Assembly (NCBI RefSeq): GCF_001931675.1
Contig: NZ_CP014839.1
Coordinates: 3,286,001 to 3,350,000, forward strand
DNA from: Pandoraea thiooxydans
GTDB taxonomy: Bacteria; Pseudomonadota; Gammaproteobacteria; Burkholderiales; Burkholderiaceae
Direction of reading: 5' to 3'
Length of the DNA stretch: 64,000 bases
Below, piece by piece: positions 17,224-26,190 of this stretch. The translations under genes were made by a program, and so were the position numbers. The notes under the pieces are model-generated. The model had not been told where the DNA came from. It searched no databases and saw nothing but the letters and a program-made list of their open reading frames with translations. Each line of letters begins with the position of its first letter. Positions within the stretch are counted from its first letter, which is position 1.

Positions 17224-18299
17224 TGCGTCGCTCCTCCATTTTCAACCACAGCTCGAAAGAGCATATCCAGGCGAGGAGCAAGTTTCTGTTGCGAGTAGCA
17301 AGACTCAACCAACTCCCGGCCAGATTTACCCAGCCGCTCCCGCAACGCAGCGTCGCCGCACAAAGCGGAAAAAGCATCGAGCCACTCGCTCTCCGTCGTT
17401 GCGAGGTACCCATTTTCGCTTGATCGAACGATGTTGCAGTTCACTCCAACAGGCGAAGCGACTACCGGCTTGGAACAAGCCATATACTGAATCAACTTAT
17501 AACCACACTTGCCTCGCTCCCACGGCAGGTCCGGTAACGGCATAATTCCAATGTCGAATTGCTCAATCTCGGAGACTTCGGTAGTTTCGCGCCACTCGAC
17601 ACAGCGTATATAGTCCCTACCGTGATTCTCCATGCGGGCACCAACAACCACCAATTCAAACGCATACCTCGTCCGCAGAGCATCCAGCGCAGGCAGTACA
17701 GGCTGCAGAAATTTGACTGTGGCAGGCGAGCCAATCCAGCCGATAGTTATCAGTTGTCCCGAACGCACAACTGAACGTAGAGGATATCGCTTTATGTCAA
17801 TAACAGTCGGTATGATTTCCACCTTGCGGCTACCGGCGTTCAGCGCACGATTCGCAAGATACTCGTTACCCGCAAACACCAGAGCCGCTCGATTCATCAC
17901 GACGTCAATTTTGTGGCGCAACAGACGTTTAAACGGACTGGTCGCCTGGTCATAGCTATGAAACACGGCATCATCAATGTCTAGCACATAAGGAATTTTG
18001 AAGCGAGCCAAAATACGTTCAGCCAGGGCAGGCAGCCCGGGAAACAATTCCTTTTCAATCCATAATAAATCGTATTTTCTTACTAGCAGCAGCGCGTAAA
18101 CCCGGCGCAGATAACGAAAAATTAAATACCTTCTTGATACACTCCTCTTCTCGTAAACGGCCCGCAAATAATCATCATCCAGCAAAGGCTGCACGGACCA
18201 TTCAATTCCCTCCAATCCAGGCGCGTCAAAATATTGAAACATTCGAACCCTGCTGCTCGCGCCGAGCCGGTCATAGCGACTCAAAACCAATATTTTCAT
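17211..18299 (-). CDS. GT4-like glycosyltransferase, third transferase of the operon
   Basis: A 362-residue GT-B protein starting MKILVLSRYDRLGASSRVR. It has the DIDDAVF segment often seen in GT4 enzymes of surface-polysaccharide loci, IGWIGSPATVKFLQPVLPAL at the start of the second domain, and WERGKCGYKLIQYMACSKPVV in the nucleotide-sugar pocket. By elimination it may add rhamnose, since the operon carries dTDP-rhamnose genes and only two other transferases. Its ATG overlaps the wzy stop by four bases (ATGA). Confidence 0.82.
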   Translation of the reverse strand: MKILVLSRYDRLGASSRVRMFQYFDAPGLEGIEWSVQPLLDDDYLRAVYEKRSVSRRYLIFRYLRRVYALLLVRKYDLLWIEKELFPGLPALAERILARFKIPYVLDIDDAVFHSYDQATSPFKRLLRHKIDVVMNRAALVFAGNEYLANRALNAGSRKVEIIPTVIDIKRYPLRSVVRSGQLITIGWIGSPATVKFLQPVLPALDALRTRYAFELVVVGARMENHGRDYIRCVEWRETTEVSEIEQFDIGIMPLPDLPWERGKCGYKLIQYMACSKPVVASPVGVNCNIVRSSENGYLATTESEWLDAFSALCGDAALRERLGKSGRELVESCYSQQKLAPRLDMLFRAVVENGGATQCAG

Positions 18300-19525
18300 A
18301 CAGACTGCCTGGAAGGGAAAATCCTTATTCTTCCGCGCAATAAAGATTCCATAATGAAAAGAAAAACAAACAACCAGAATGGGAACGTCACGTATTTGGG
18401 GACAAAAAAGCTTATGGCCCACGAAAAGCAAATATTGCACCAAAGAAAAACGCCGAAAATGCACCTTGTTTGCAAAGCGAACAAAGCCAGGGAATCAAAC
18501 CAAAACACAAAAAATACGGTTCCACATACAACGTAAAACCATCCGCCATCCGAATACAATGGCTCCAAAAAAGTCCCCACATTCGTTTCAAATGGAACTT
18601 TTAAAAATGGCAATATCTGATTCGGCACGTCCACCTTGTAAATGCCTAGATCATGCAATACTTTAAAAATTGGATATAAATTTCTGACCGGCAAATAATC
18701 GTGAATCTGCCCGCTCTTCGTCAAGGCATCGAAATATGGCAAACCGGCGGCGACATAAATATATATCTCGTTAATTCCCCCTCCAGAAAACATCTTTCCA
18801 GTCCACAATGCCACCACCATAAAAACAGCAAGAAATAAAACCAGCAAAACAAACAAACGAATTAGAATTTTCGACAAAAACGGTTTCTTAATTGAATAAA
18901 GCCAAGCCATGGCCAACAAGAAAATTATCCAGATTGGTCGAGTTCTATCGATGAATAAAAAATTCCCAATGAATTGAATCAGAGAAGCCAACCAAAGGAG
19001 AACCGGCACCCCCCCGTTCTCTCCCTCCACACGATCTGCCAAAACTGTCAGAACAATAGCTATCCAGCCAAAATAGGAAAGCTGAAATCCTATACTAGTA
19101 TGATCAACCGCCAAAGCTCGAATTGCGCTACTGTTATATAAAAAGGCATTGAAAAAATTACCAATCCCTCCGATGTCAGCCGAAAAATCCGAGACATAGC
19201 GATACAACCCGAGAAATCCAATAAAATGCAACATCCACAAAGTTCTGATCTTTATGGAAACCGGTTTTCTCCGGGCCCAGACAACCCGGCTGTACGACCG
19301 ATGATGCGCCAGAGCAGATAGAAAAAAAACCAGCAATACAAATATATAAAGAATCAAAAAATTAGCCGACAACTCGTCAATTGGGACCAGATGAAGCGAA
19401 TAAACCATGAGCGCAAATATCCACGCCAAAAGTCCGTAGACGCTTGGTATGTATAGCCAAGAGGCTCTGGAAACTCGCTTTGGCGGCGGCGTCCGTTTCC
19501 GATCACAATTTTCCGAAGTCAACAT
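18296..19525 (-). CDS. wzy: O-antigen polymerase (Wzy-like)
   Basis: A very hydrophobic 409-residue protein with about ten predicted membrane helices and a large loop in the second half (from KSGQIHDYLPVRNLYPIF to LEPLYSDGGWF), the usual Wzy plan. No strong sequence signature exists for this family; the call rests on topology and on its place beside wzx and a glycosyltransferase. The gene is visibly richer in A and T than its neighbours, common for wzy. Its start overlaps the wzx end by 23 bases. Confidence 0.75.
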   Translation of the reverse strand: MLTSENCDRKRTPPPKRVSRASWLYIPSVYGLLAWIFALMVYSLHLVPIDELSANFLILYIFVLLVFFLSALAHHRSYSRVVWARRKPVSIKIRTLWMLHFIGFLGLYRYVSDFSADIGGIGNFFNAFLYNSSAIRALAVDHTSIGFQLSYFGWIAIVLTVLADRVEGENGGVPVLLWLASLIQFIGNFLFIDRTRPIWIIFLLAMAWLYSIKKPFLSKILIRLFVLLVLFLAVFMVVALWTGKMFSGGGINEIYIYVAAGLPYFDALTKSGQIHDYLPVRNLYPIFKVLHDLGIYKVDVPNQILPFLKVPFETNVGTFLEPLYSDGGWFYVVCGTVFFVFWFDSLALFALQTRCIFGVFLWCNICFSWAISFFVPKYVTFPFWLFVFLFIMESLLRGRIRIFPSRQSV

Positions 19526-20621
19526 GCCTCCAACTCACCAACACAAAGGTGGCAAAACCCAAGGGCAACATGAATATCCAGCCACCCAATATCGCGCAGC
19601 ACAGACTTGTTAATATTCCACACAGATATGCGAAATTCATGGGCCACCATCTTCCTTGACTCACCAGTAGGTACGATAGGTAATTAACGATTACCACTTG
19701 CCCGGCGGCGACAGCAAAGGGGATCGGATAAAGATAAATATTACGAAAATGCCCAAGCCAGGCGTAGGCAAGAATACCGACGTAGATCGACAAGAAGAAT
19801 GGAAAGACACAGAGCAATATGGTTTTTTTGTAAATTCTTATAAATCTCGCAACATCTTTAAAATAAATCGCGCCGAATACAACAAAAAGCGAGGCGGTCA
19901 TCTCCACAAATTTTGTGAAAAATAAATATTTCCGCAACGCCACTTCATCACTCATAAAGCGAGTCGAAATCAATTGATCGATTCGAAACAATAAGAAATT
20001 CAATATCTGAAAAATCAAACCAACCATTAATAAATGGTGTGGCACAGCGATTGACTCTGTCGAATTGGCCGATAGGACGCGAGAAAAATTAAATACCACC
20101 AAGGCTCGAATCAACCCACAAAACGTGAACAACATTACAACGCCAGTTAAAGACCAATCATAGCCACGAAGCAAGTAGAATCCAAGGAAAAACAAGGGAA
20201 TATTAAGCGTCGTAGCAATCAAGCCAACAAAATACTGTTTTTTTGCATTAGATTCCGCAATTTTGACCACTGAATATACATCCAGCGATATGGATATAAA
20301 TAACAATGCGGAGATTTCAATCGGCAACAATGCCAGGGCACTTATTGCAGCCAAGAGCGCTGCAAGCGGCGTAACGCGGGTAAGATAGAATTTTCGCCAA
20401 CGAAAGACCTGCTCTGGTTGATGAACGGTCGCGAACACATAATTATCCACGCCCAGTTTCGCCGCAGTGACGAATAACGGTTGCAGCTGAAAAAAAGAAA
20501 TCAATCCCTTTAACATCGGCAAAGGAATATTCACGTAACCTTTTGCGGTAAGAAAGAAAAAGCCCGCAGCACCCGCCAGATTACTCAGTAGCACAGCAAA
20601 AAAATAATAAATTCTGCGCAT
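19503..20621 (-). CDS. wzx: O-antigen flippase (Wzx-like, polysaccharide transporter family)
   Basis: A 372-residue multi-helix protein beginning MRRIYYFFAVLLSNLAGAAGFF, with roughly ten to twelve membrane segments and basic loops (YLTRV, RFIRIYKK). The plan suits the MOP/PST flippases that move undecaprenyl-linked repeat units to the periplasmic face, though it is shorter than many of 410-480 residues. Sequence is AT-rich like wzy. The ATG at 20621 follows the rfbC stop by 7 bases; an upstream start would run into rfbC. Identification is from topology and context. Confidence 0.72.
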   Translation of the reverse strand: MRRIYYFFAVLLSNLAGAAGFFFLTAKGYVNIPLPMLKGLISFFQLQPLFVTAAKLGVDNYVFATVHQPEQVFRWRKFYLTRVTPLAALLAAISALALLPIEISALLFISISLDVYSVVKIAESNAKKQYFVGLIATTLNIPLFFLGFYLLRGYDWSLTGVVMLFTFCGLIRALVVFNFSRVLSANSTESIAVPHHLLMVGLIFQILNFLLFRIDQLISTRFMSDEVALRKYLFFTKFVEMTASLFVVFGAIYFKDVARFIRIYKKTILLCVFPFFLSIYVGILAYAWLGHFRNIYLYPIPFAVAAGQVVIVNYLSYLLVSQGRWWPMNFAYLCGILTSLCCAILGGWIFMLPLGFATFVLVSWRHVDFGKL

Positions 20622-20628
20622 TATTGAT

Positions 20629-21174
20629 TCAATCAAATATCTCCGCAGAATCGAAGGACTCCGCAGCAAGATCTTTTTCCGATAATCGAAGCCCTTTTTT
20701 CATTGGCCAACTTATTCCTAGCGCTGGATCATTCCATGCTATCGCTCTCTCATACTTGGAATTCCAATATTCTGACGTTTTGTACAGGAATTCCGCATAC
20801 TCCGATGTGACTACGAATCCATGCGCGAATCCTTCCGGAATCCATAATTGTTTTTTATTTTCGGCAGAGATATATTCGCCAACCCATTGTCCGAAGGTCG
20901 GTGATTTTTTCCGGAGATCGACCGCGACGTCAAACACCTCTCCCACAATTACTCGTACCAATTTTCCCTGCGGTTGCTTGATTTGATAGTGCAGCCCTCG
21001 AAGCACCCCGCGGCTCGACTTTGAATGATTGTCTTGCACAAATTGCACGGAGCGGCCAACCGCTTCTTCGAATTTTTTCTGGTTGAAGCTTTCAAAAAAG
21101 AAACCGCGATCATCGCCAAAAATCTGCGGCTCGATGACAAGTACCTCGGGAATTTTGGTGGGCGTCACCTTCAT
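20629..21174 (-). CDS. rfbC: dTDP-4-dehydrorhamnose 3,5-epimerase
   Basis: A cupin-fold epimerase of 181 residues, the usual length for RmlC. Signature parts are FGDDRGFFFESFNQKKF, FVQDNHSKSSRGVLRGLHY with the catalytic His region, and GFVVTSEYAEFLYKTSEYW. It turns dTDP-4-keto-6-deoxyglucose into the L-lyxo form before reduction to dTDP-L-rhamnose. The ATG at 21174 places MKVTPTKIPEVLVIEP at the start, matching relatives; a longer frame would overlap rfbA. Confidence 0.95.
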   Translation of the reverse strand: MKVTPTKIPEVLVIEPQIFGDDRGFFFESFNQKKFEEAVGRSVQFVQDNHSKSSRGVLRGLHYQIKQPQGKLVRVIVGEVFDVAVDLRKKSPTFGQWVGEYISAENKKQLWIPEGFAHGFVVTSEYAEFLYKTSEYWNSKYERAIAWNDPALGISWPMKKGLRLSEKDLAAESFDSAEIFD

Positions 21175-21187
21175 CGCTTCATTCCTT

Positions 21188-22072
21188 TTAAAACACACGA
21201 TCCTCAAGCAAGCGGAGCAAGTATTTGCCATAGCTTGTTTTGATTAGCGGAGCAGCCAAACACTCTATTTTTTTTGCATCGATATACCCGCGTCGATAGG
21301 CGATTTCTTCGGGGCAGGCCACTTTCAGTCCTTGCCGCTGCTCGATCGTATGAATGAATTGCCCGGCCTCCAGCATCGATTCATGCGTGCCGGTATCCAG
21401 CCACGCATAACCGCGGCCCATCATCTGCACGTCCAGTTGTTGCTGCTCGAGATACACGCGATTGACGTCGGTGATCTCGAGTTCGCCGCGGGCCGAGGGC
21501 TTGATGGATTTGGCGATGTCGATCACGCCGTTGTCATAGAAATACAGCCCGGTTACGGCGTAGCGCGATTTTGGCTGCAGCGGCTTTTCTTCGAGACTGG
21601 TTGCGCGCCCGGCGGCATCGAACGCCACCACGCCGTAGCGCTCCGGGTCTTGCACCGCATAGGCAAAAACGGTGGCACCGGCCTCTTTTGCATTGGCACG
21701 GGCAAGCAGTGAAACGAAATCGTGCCCATAAAATATGTTGTCGCCCAACACCAGGGCGCATGGGTCCTGGCCGATAAAGTCGGCGCCAATAATGAACGCC
21801 TGCGCCAAGCCGTCAGGCGAAGGCTGTACCGCATACTGAAGATTGATGCCCCATTGACTGCCATCACCCAGCAGTTGTTCGAAGCGCGGCGTATCCTGCG
21901 GTGTCGAGATCACCATAATGTCGCGAATACCCGCCAGCATCAGCGTGGTGAGCGGGTAATAGATCATTGGCTTGTCGTACACCGGCAGCAGTTGCTTGGA
22001 AACTGCCAGCGTTGCCGGGTACAGGCGCGTGCCCGACCCGCCTGCAAGAATGATGCCCTTGCGATTACTCAT
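21188..22072 (-). CDS. rfbA: Glucose-1-phosphate thymidylyltransferase
   Basis: This 294-residue RmlA makes dTDP-glucose from dTTP and glucose 1-phosphate. The nucleotide-binding loop [16 protein letters not shown] begins the protein, [11 protein letters not shown] follows, and [13 protein letters not shown] carries the metal-binding Asp. ATG at 22072 is preceded by AGAGAA and is preferred to a TTG two codons earlier. It sits 36 bases downstream of rfbD. Confidence 0.96.
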   Translation of the reverse strand: MSNRKGIILAGGSGTRLYPATLAVSKQLLPVYDKPMIYYPLTTLMLAGIRDIMVISTPQDTPRFEQLLGDGSQWGINLQYAVQPSPDGLAQAFIIGADFIGQDPCALVLGDNIFYGHDFVSLLARANAKEAGATVFAYAVQDPERYGVVAFDAAGRATSLEEKPLQPKSRYAVTGLYFYDNGVIDIAKSIKPSARGELEITDVNRVYLEQQQLDVQMMGRGYAWLDTGTHESMLEAGQFIHTIEQRQGLKVACPEEIAYRRGYIDAKKIECLAAPLIKTSYGKYLLRLLEDRVF

Positions 22073-22108
22073 AAACAATATTCTCTTGTATCGTTGGGTG
22101 ATTGATCG

Positions 22109-23005
22109 TTAATGGGATAAAAGCGTCATCACTCGCTCGACCCCTTGGCGCCATGAAGGCAACTGCAGGCCGAACGATTCTCGTAACTTGTCGGTATTCA
22201 AACGAGAGTTCTCCGGGCGTGGCGCGGGCAGCGGATACGCGCTGGTGGGGATCGGCTCGACGGCTTCCGACTCTACCTTCAACGCCATATTTCTGGACAT
22301 TGCTTGCTGCAAGACGGCTTGTGCATAGCCATGCCAGGTTGTGTCACCCGATGCGCTCAAGTGATACGTGCCATAGGCGAACTCCGCCGGCGGTTGCCTC
22401 CGCAAATATTGGCTGATGATTTGCGCAGTTACATCGGCAATCAAACTCGCCGGGGTTGGTGCGCCATGCTGGTCCGCGACGATCTTGAGTTGATCGCGCT
22501 CCCTGGCGAGCCGCAATATGGTTTTCAGAAAGTTATTGCCGTGTGCGCCGAATACCCAGCTCGTGCGGAATATCAAATGGCGTTTGTGATGACGTCGAAT
22601 GGCTTCCTCGCCCGCCCATTTTGTTTGGCCGTAAACCGATTGCGGGTTGGCGGCATCGTCCTCGACGTAGGGTGTACTTTTACGGCCGTCGAAAACGTAG
22701 TCGGTGGAGTAATGAACCAGCAACGCGTTGAGCTCGGCCGCCTCCTGAGCCAGAACTTCAGGCGCCACCGCATTGACCGCATGCGCCAGCTCGCGCTCCG
22801 ACTCGGCCTTGTCGACGGCGGTATATGCAGCGGGGTTGACGATAATGTCTGGCCGCACCTGCCGCACCAAAGCGCGGATCATTTCCGGCTTTGATAGATC
22901 GCATTGCGTGCGGTCTACCGCCACGACGTCGCCCGGCACCGCAAGGCTTCGCTGCAACTCGAAACCAACCTGGCCCTGCTTGCCGGTGATGAGGATCTTA
23001 GGCAT
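22109..23005 (-). CDS. rfbD: dTDP-4-dehydrorhamnose reductase
   Basis: A 298-residue SDR (RmlD) for the last step of dTDP-L-rhamnose synthesis. It has [16 protein letters not shown], the VDRTQCDLS acidic strand, VDKAESERE typical of RmlD, and the catalytic YGQTKWAGE. The start at 23005 overlaps the rfbB end by 8 bases. Order rfbB-rfbD-rfbA-rfbC is the common one in gammaproteobacterial and Burkholderia loci. Confidence 0.95.
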   Translation of the reverse strand: MPKILITGKQGQVGFELQRSLAVPGDVVAVDRTQCDLSKPEMIRALVRQVRPDIIVNPAAYTAVDKAESERELAHAVNAVAPEVLAQEAAELNALLVHYSTDYVFDGRKSTPYVEDDAANPQSVYGQTKWAGEEAIRRHHKRHLIFRTSWVFGAHGNNFLKTILRLARERDQLKIVADQHGAPTPASLIADVTAQIISQYLRRQPPAEFAYGTYHLSASGDTTWHGYAQAVLQQAMSRNMALKVESEAVEPIPTSAYPLPAPRPENSRLNTDKLRESFGLQLPSWRQGVERVMTLLSH

Positions 23006-24065
23006 GTTGAAGCGGGTATTGTTTGTCCGTCCATTCGCGATACGCGCCATTGACGACATTCTGTACCCAAGGTTGGTTATCGAGGTACCACTGCACGGTC
23101 TTGCGAATACCGCTTTCGAACGTTTCGGCCGGCTTCCAGCCGAGTTCTTGCTCGAGCTTGCGGGCATCGATGGCATAGCGGCGGTCATGCCCTGGACGGT
23201 CTGTCACGAACGTGATTTGCGTCCGGTAGAGTTGGCCGTCGTCGCGCGGCTTGAGTTCATCGAGCAGGCCGCAAATGGTCTGCACCACATCGAGATTGGC
23301 TTTTTCATTCCAGCCGCCCACATTGTAGGTTTGCCCGACCCGGCCCGCCTCGAGCACGCGGCGAATGGCGCTGCAGTGATCTTTCACGTAGAGCCAGTCG
23401 CGAATCTGCTGCCCGTCGCCGTATACCGGCAGCGGTTTGCCGGTCAGCGCATTCAGGATGACCAGTGGAATAAGCTTTTCCGGAAAATGGTACGGCCCGT
23501 AGTTGTTGCTGCAGTTGGTGGTCAGCACCGGCAGACCGTAGGTATGATGCCAAGCGCGCACCAAATGGTCGGATGCCGCCTTGCTGGCCGAATAGGGGCT
23601 ATTGGGCTCGTAACGATTCGTTTCGGCAAACGGGGGATCCCCTGCGGAGAGCGTGCCATAAACCTCATCGGTCGACACGTGCAGAAAGCGAAACGCAGCT
23701 TTGCGACCGGCCGGCAACTCATGCCAATAGCCGCGCACTGCCTCCAGCAGATTGAACGTACCGACCACATTGGTCTGGATGAACTCGCCCGGCCCGTGAA
23801 TGGAGCGGTCGACATGCGACTCGGCCGCGAAGTTCAGCACCGCCCGCGGCTGATATTCCGCCAGCAACTGCGCCACCAAAGCAGGGTCACCGATATCGCC
23901 GCGCACGAAATGGTGCCGCGTATCGCTTTGAACGGCAGCCAGCGTGTTAAGATTTCCCGCGTAGGTCAATTTGTCCAAATTGACCACCGGTTCGCCGTGT
24001 TCGGCAAGCCAGTCGAGCACAAAATTGCCGCCAATGAAACCGGCGCCACCCGTCACTAAAATCAT
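22998..24065 (-). CDS. rfbB: dTDP-glucose 4,6-dehydratase
   Basis: A 355-residue RmlB, the first gene of the operon. NAD binding is by [19 protein letters not shown]; catalytic residues lie in STDEVYGTL and [15 protein letters not shown] (YxxxK). It converts dTDP-glucose to dTDP-4-keto-6-deoxyglucose. A TGCTAAAATC promoter element lies 36 bases upstream on the minus strand. Confidence 0.97.
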   Translation of the reverse strand: MILVTGGAGFIGGNFVLDWLAEHGEPVVNLDKLTYAGNLNTLAAVQSDTRHHFVRGDIGDPALVAQLLAEYQPRAVLNFAAESHVDRSIHGPGEFIQTNVVGTFNLLEAVRGYWHELPAGRKAAFRFLHVSTDEVYGTLSAGDPPFAETNRYEPNSPYSASKAASDHLVRAWHHTYGLPVLTTNCSNNYGPYHFPEKLIPLVILNALTGKPLPVYGDGQQIRDWLYVKDHCSAIRRVLEAGRVGQTYNVGGWNEKANLDVVQTICGLLDELKPRDDGQLYRTQITFVTDRPGHDRRYAIDARKLEQELGWKPAETFESGIRKTVQWYLDNQPWVQNVVNGAYREWTDKQYPLQHA

Positions 24066-24100
24066 GTTGCACCCAACCCTGAGAGGCCATGCGATCGGCG

Positions 24101-24110
24101 GATTTTAGCA
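24101..24110 (-). promoter_or_regulatory. Extended -10 element of the O-antigen operon
   Basis: On the minus strand this is TGCTAAAATC, 36 bases before the rfbB start. No good -35 is seen. A second AT-rich candidate (GTTTATAAAT, around 24160-24170) lies further up. I looked for a JUMPStart/ops sequence in this 245-base divergent region and did not find one. Confidence 0.5.
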
Positions 24111-24310
24111 GATGGCCGTGACGCTTCCGGCTCTCAGCGGTGGTTTCGGCACCGAAATTTATAAACAAAAAGCAAACTACGTAACCAGAATTAACCAAAG
24201 TCCGGCAAAGTCAGTTTTTGGCGCACAATGGCGAACATTTGCCGGTGCCGTTGCGTCAAAAGCATGATTTATGCCTCGCACCTTTTTCGACCGACCCTCG
24301 CACCACCGCT

Positions 24311-25189
24311 ATGCAGAGCCACATTACCAACCCCGACGAAACGTATGACGACGAGATTTCGCTTGCCGATATTGTGGCCTTTATCGTCAAGCATTTGTAT
24401 TTGATCATTGCCTTTGCCCTGACCGGCCTATTGCTTGGCACGGGCCTTTCGTGGATGAGCCTCAACCAATGGCAGGCCAACGCCGATCTGCAGGTCGGCC
24501 AGATTCAGTATGCGGGCGGTGGCGCGCAACCTGTACTGATAGAACCGGTCGCACAGACGGTGGCGCGCGTGGAGTCCCGCTCGTTTCAGGACGCCTTGCT
24601 CAAATCGCAAAATCAAGATCCGGCGGACGATACGGCGCCTCTGGTGAAATTGGTGAGAAAAACGCTGACGGCGAAGGCGGTAGTCGGCACCAGTTTGGTG
24701 CATTTGTCGGTTCGCGGTTTCACCCCAGACCAGTCCAAAGCCCTGCTGCAAGCCTCGGAAAAGATGTTGATCGCAATCCACGCCGAGGAAGCGGATTCTC
24801 TGCTGAGTGAATTCCGGGCCAGGTTGGCGCGCGTGGATCAGGAACTGACCGAAAACGACGTTCAGATCAAAAGACTGAACGATGCGATTGCGCAGCGCGC
24901 CAAGGCACCTGCGGCAGCGCACGGCGCCAACGACGCTCTGCTGCTTGGTTTGATGAGCAAGGCCAGCCAGGACCGGCAGGATCTGATGAAGCGCAAAACC
25001 GCTCTGGAAGAGCAGTTGAACCCCAATCTCTCGTTTATTTCGAAGCCGCTGGGTGACATTACCGTTTCCGACAAGCCTGTCTACCCTCTTCCGGTGCTCT
25101 TTGCGGTAACCGGCTTGGCGATCGGCTTGCTTGTCGGCCTCGGCCTCGGCTGGCTGCGCGACCTGCGTCAACGCGGTTGGCAAACATGA
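24311..25189 (+). CDS. Wzz-family polysaccharide chain-length determinant
   Basis: A 292-residue inner-membrane protein: a cytoplasmic start with DDEISLADIVAFIVKH (typical Wzz N-terminal motif), a first membrane helix at about 32-52, a periplasmic domain with a coiled region (RLARVDQELTENDVQIKRL, about 165-215), and a C-terminal helix at about 258-282 followed by RDLRQRG. Such proteins set the modal length of Wzy-made polymers. It is divergent from the Wzx/Wzy operon. ATG at 24311 is chosen because the DEISL motif follows within 20 residues; a start at 24218 would add unsupported sequence. Confidence 0.85.
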   Translation: MQSHITNPDETYDDEISLADIVAFIVKHLYLIIAFALTGLLLGTGLSWMSLNQWQANADLQVGQIQYAGGGAQPVLIEPVAQTVARVESRSFQDALLKSQNQDPADDTAPLVKLVRKTLTAKAVVGTSLVHLSVRGFTPDQSKALLQASEKMLIAIHAEEADSLLSEFRARLARVDQELTENDVQIKRLNDAIAQRAKAPAAAHGANDALLLGLMSKASQDRQDLMKRKTALEEQLNPNLSFISKPLGDITVSDKPVYPLPVLFAVTGLAIGLLVGLGLGWLRDLRQRGWQT

Positions 25190-25233
25190 TACCGCACGTA
25201 GCCAAATCATTCAGCGCCAGATCATCCATTTAG

Positions 25234-26097
25234 ATGATGCCACGCTACGCCGTCGGTGACCTCCAAGGCTGTTGCGATTCGCTGCACCAGCTACTGAGCC
25301 AATTGCCGCCCGAGGCGGCGCAAGCACGTCTGTATTTCGTGGGCGATCTGATCAACCGCGGCCCGGCTTCGCTGGCGACGCTACGTGCGGTGATGGCGCT
25401 CGGCGATCGCGCGCGGGTGGTGCTGGGCAATCATGATCTTCATTTGCTGGCGGTGGCCGCTGGCGTGCGCCCGCTGCATGCTTCCGACACGCTCAGCAAC
25501 ATTCTCGCCGCGCCAGACCGCGACGAGTTGATTGACTGGATTCGTCACCGGCCGCTGGCGCATTTCGAGGGTGGCTTCCTGATGGTTCACGCAGGTGTAC
25601 TGCCGCAGTGGGATGTGGCACAAACACTCGAACTGGCCCACGACGTCGAGCAAGAACTGCGCGGGCCGGGCTGGAAGTCGTTTCTGTCGCAGATGTTCGG
25701 GAACCAGCCCGACCGGTGGCATGCGGGGTTGACCGGGGCGGATCGCCAGCGCATTACGATCAACGCATTGACTCGGCTGCGCTTCTGCACTGCCGATGGG
25801 AAAATTGATTTCAAGGTGAAGGAAGGCGCAGGCAACGCACCGCCCGGCTTCGTGCCGTGGTTTGACGTGCCTGAGCGCAAGACCGCAGACGTTACGATGG
25901 TGTTCGGCCACTGGTCGGCGCTGGGGCTTATGCTGCGCGACAATGTGATGGGCCTCGATACCGGTTGCGTATGGGGCGGCCAGTTGACGGCGGTGAAACT
26001 GGCGACAGAGCCCGCGCAGCGAAAAGTCTATCAGGTGGCGTGCCCGCAGATACACGACCCAATGGCATTCACTGCAATGCCTGGGTCACACAGATAG
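25234..26097 (+). CDS. apaH: Symmetrical bis(5'-nucleosyl)-tetraphosphatase
   Basis: A metallophosphatase of 287 residues that splits Ap4A into two ADP. The phosphoesterase motifs run in order: GDLQGCCDSL near the N-terminus, VGDLINRGPAS, and VLGNHDLHLLAVAAG, with FLMVHAGVLPQWD and GLDTGCVWGGQL later. Two ATG codons stand in tandem at 25234 and 25237. It follows the Wzz gene by 44 bases. apaH also borders the O-antigen locus of Burkholderia pseudomallei. Confidence 0.95.
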   Translation: MMPRYAVGDLQGCCDSLHQLLSQLPPEAAQARLYFVGDLINRGPASLATLRAVMALGDRARVVLGNHDLHLLAVAAGVRPLHASDTLSNILAAPDRDELIDWIRHRPLAHFEGGFLMVHAGVLPQWDVAQTLELAHDVEQELRGPGWKSFLSQMFGNQPDRWHAGLTGADRQRITINALTRLRFCTADGKIDFKVKEGAGNAPPGFVPWFDVPERKTADVTMVFGHWSALGLMLRDNVMGLDTGCVWGGQLTAVKLATEPAQRKVYQVACPQIHDPMAFTAMPGSHR

Positions 26098-26190
26098 GCA
26101 CGGGATATCGACCAGCGGTTGATCTCGCAATTGCCGTCAACCCGTTACTCTCATCCAGCGCTGCGAATTGCCGGTCCGCCTCTCGCTTGA

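Noticed and set aside
24066-24310. JUMPStart/ops element of the O-antigen operon
   Set aside because: Neither GGCGGTAG nor the longer JUMPStart sequence was found in the divergent region.
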